DNA of 5,597 nucleotides, taken from Chloroflexaceae bacterium (GTDB taxonomy: Bacteria > Chloroflexota > Chloroflexia > Chloroflexales > Chloroflexaceae). The notes beneath the pieces were generated by a model, which had not been told where the DNA came from, made no database searches, and saw only the letters and a list, made by a program, of their open reading frames with translations. The translations under genes and the position numbers were made by a program. Positions 5,565 to 5,597 of this stretch are shown here, one piece after another (position 1 is the first letter of the stretch; each line of letters begins with the position of its first letter). The stretch spans positions 1-5,597 of the forward strand of contig JAOACN010000162.1 in the NCBI GenBank assembly GCA_026417815.1. Direction: 5' to 3'.

Positions 5565-5589
5565 TTCGGAGGGGCGAAGCCCCTCCGAA
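5565..5589. repeat. GGAGGGG-family hairpin, copy 6
   Basis: TTCGGAGGGGC (5565-5575), loop GAA, GCCCCTCCGAA (5579-5589): eleven perfect pairs. TTCGGAGGGG is shared with copies 1 and 2. It lies close to the window edge, so any larger element containing it cannot be judged. Confidence 0.82.
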
Positions 5590-5597
5590 AACCCCTT

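Larger units (their letters stand above)
5354..5597. other. Gene-free region downstream of the U32 gene
   Basis: The 244 nt after the U32 stop hold three family hairpins and pyrimidine-rich sequence on the plus strand (5490-5517), plus a CTCCCC/GGGGAG inverted repeat (5542-5547 and 5558-5563). No coding frame with family resemblance or ribosome site was seen, and the next gene lies beyond the window. Confidence 0.65.

Noticed and set aside
1127..5589. CRISPR array suggested by the repeated short palindromes
   Set aside because: Copies are irregularly spaced over more than 4 kb, differ in sequence, and have no uniform spacers or nearby cas genes.

Overview
The window is a GC-rich (roughly two-thirds G+C by eye) bacterial chromosomal segment with four protein-coding genes. 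Three lie on the minus strand and read leftwards; one long gene lies on the plus strand and reads rightwards. Protein style, the orphan BioD-like/DRTGG protein and the many short GC-rich intergenic hairpins suggest a member of the Chloroflexota, perhaps of the Chloroflexales. That assignment is inferred from memory of those genomes and no marker gene here proves it.

Layout. Positions 1-726 (minus) hold the N-terminal two-thirds of a class 2, quinone-linked dihydroorotate dehydrogenase (pyrD), cut by the window edge. Positions 768-1094 (minus) encode a 108-residue uncharacterised protein. Positions 1234-2301 (minus) encode a 355-residue P-loop/DRTGG protein that resembles the regulatory N-terminal part of phosphotransacetylase without its catalytic domain. 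These three probably form one transcription unit, DRTGG protein first and pyrD last, with gaps of 139 and 41 nt. A 523-nt divergent intergenic region (2302-2824) follows. Positions 2825-5353 (plus) encode an 842-residue long-form U32 'peptidase' family protein with a DUF3656 middle region and two cysteine clusters. Its characterised relatives are Fe-S dependent RNA or quinone hydroxylation factors rather than ordinary peptidases. Positions 5354-5597 hold no gene, only hairpins.

The genes do not form an obvious single pathway. PyrD (pyrimidine synthesis) passes electrons to the quinone pool, the P-loop/DRTGG protein looks like a nucleotide-binding regulator, and the U32 protein is probably a nucleic-acid or cofactor modification enzyme.

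The most unusual content is between the genes. At least six hairpins share the scheme GGAGGG(G)-CGNAR-(C)CCCTCC. They occur in all three longer intergenic regions, on either orientation, with arm differences that keep the pairing. A second palindrome type (GGCGGC-GTA-GCCGCC and its inverse) and a 76-nt element with 10-bp inverted ends lie in the divergent region. No CRISPR array, tRNA, rRNA or transposase gene was seen.
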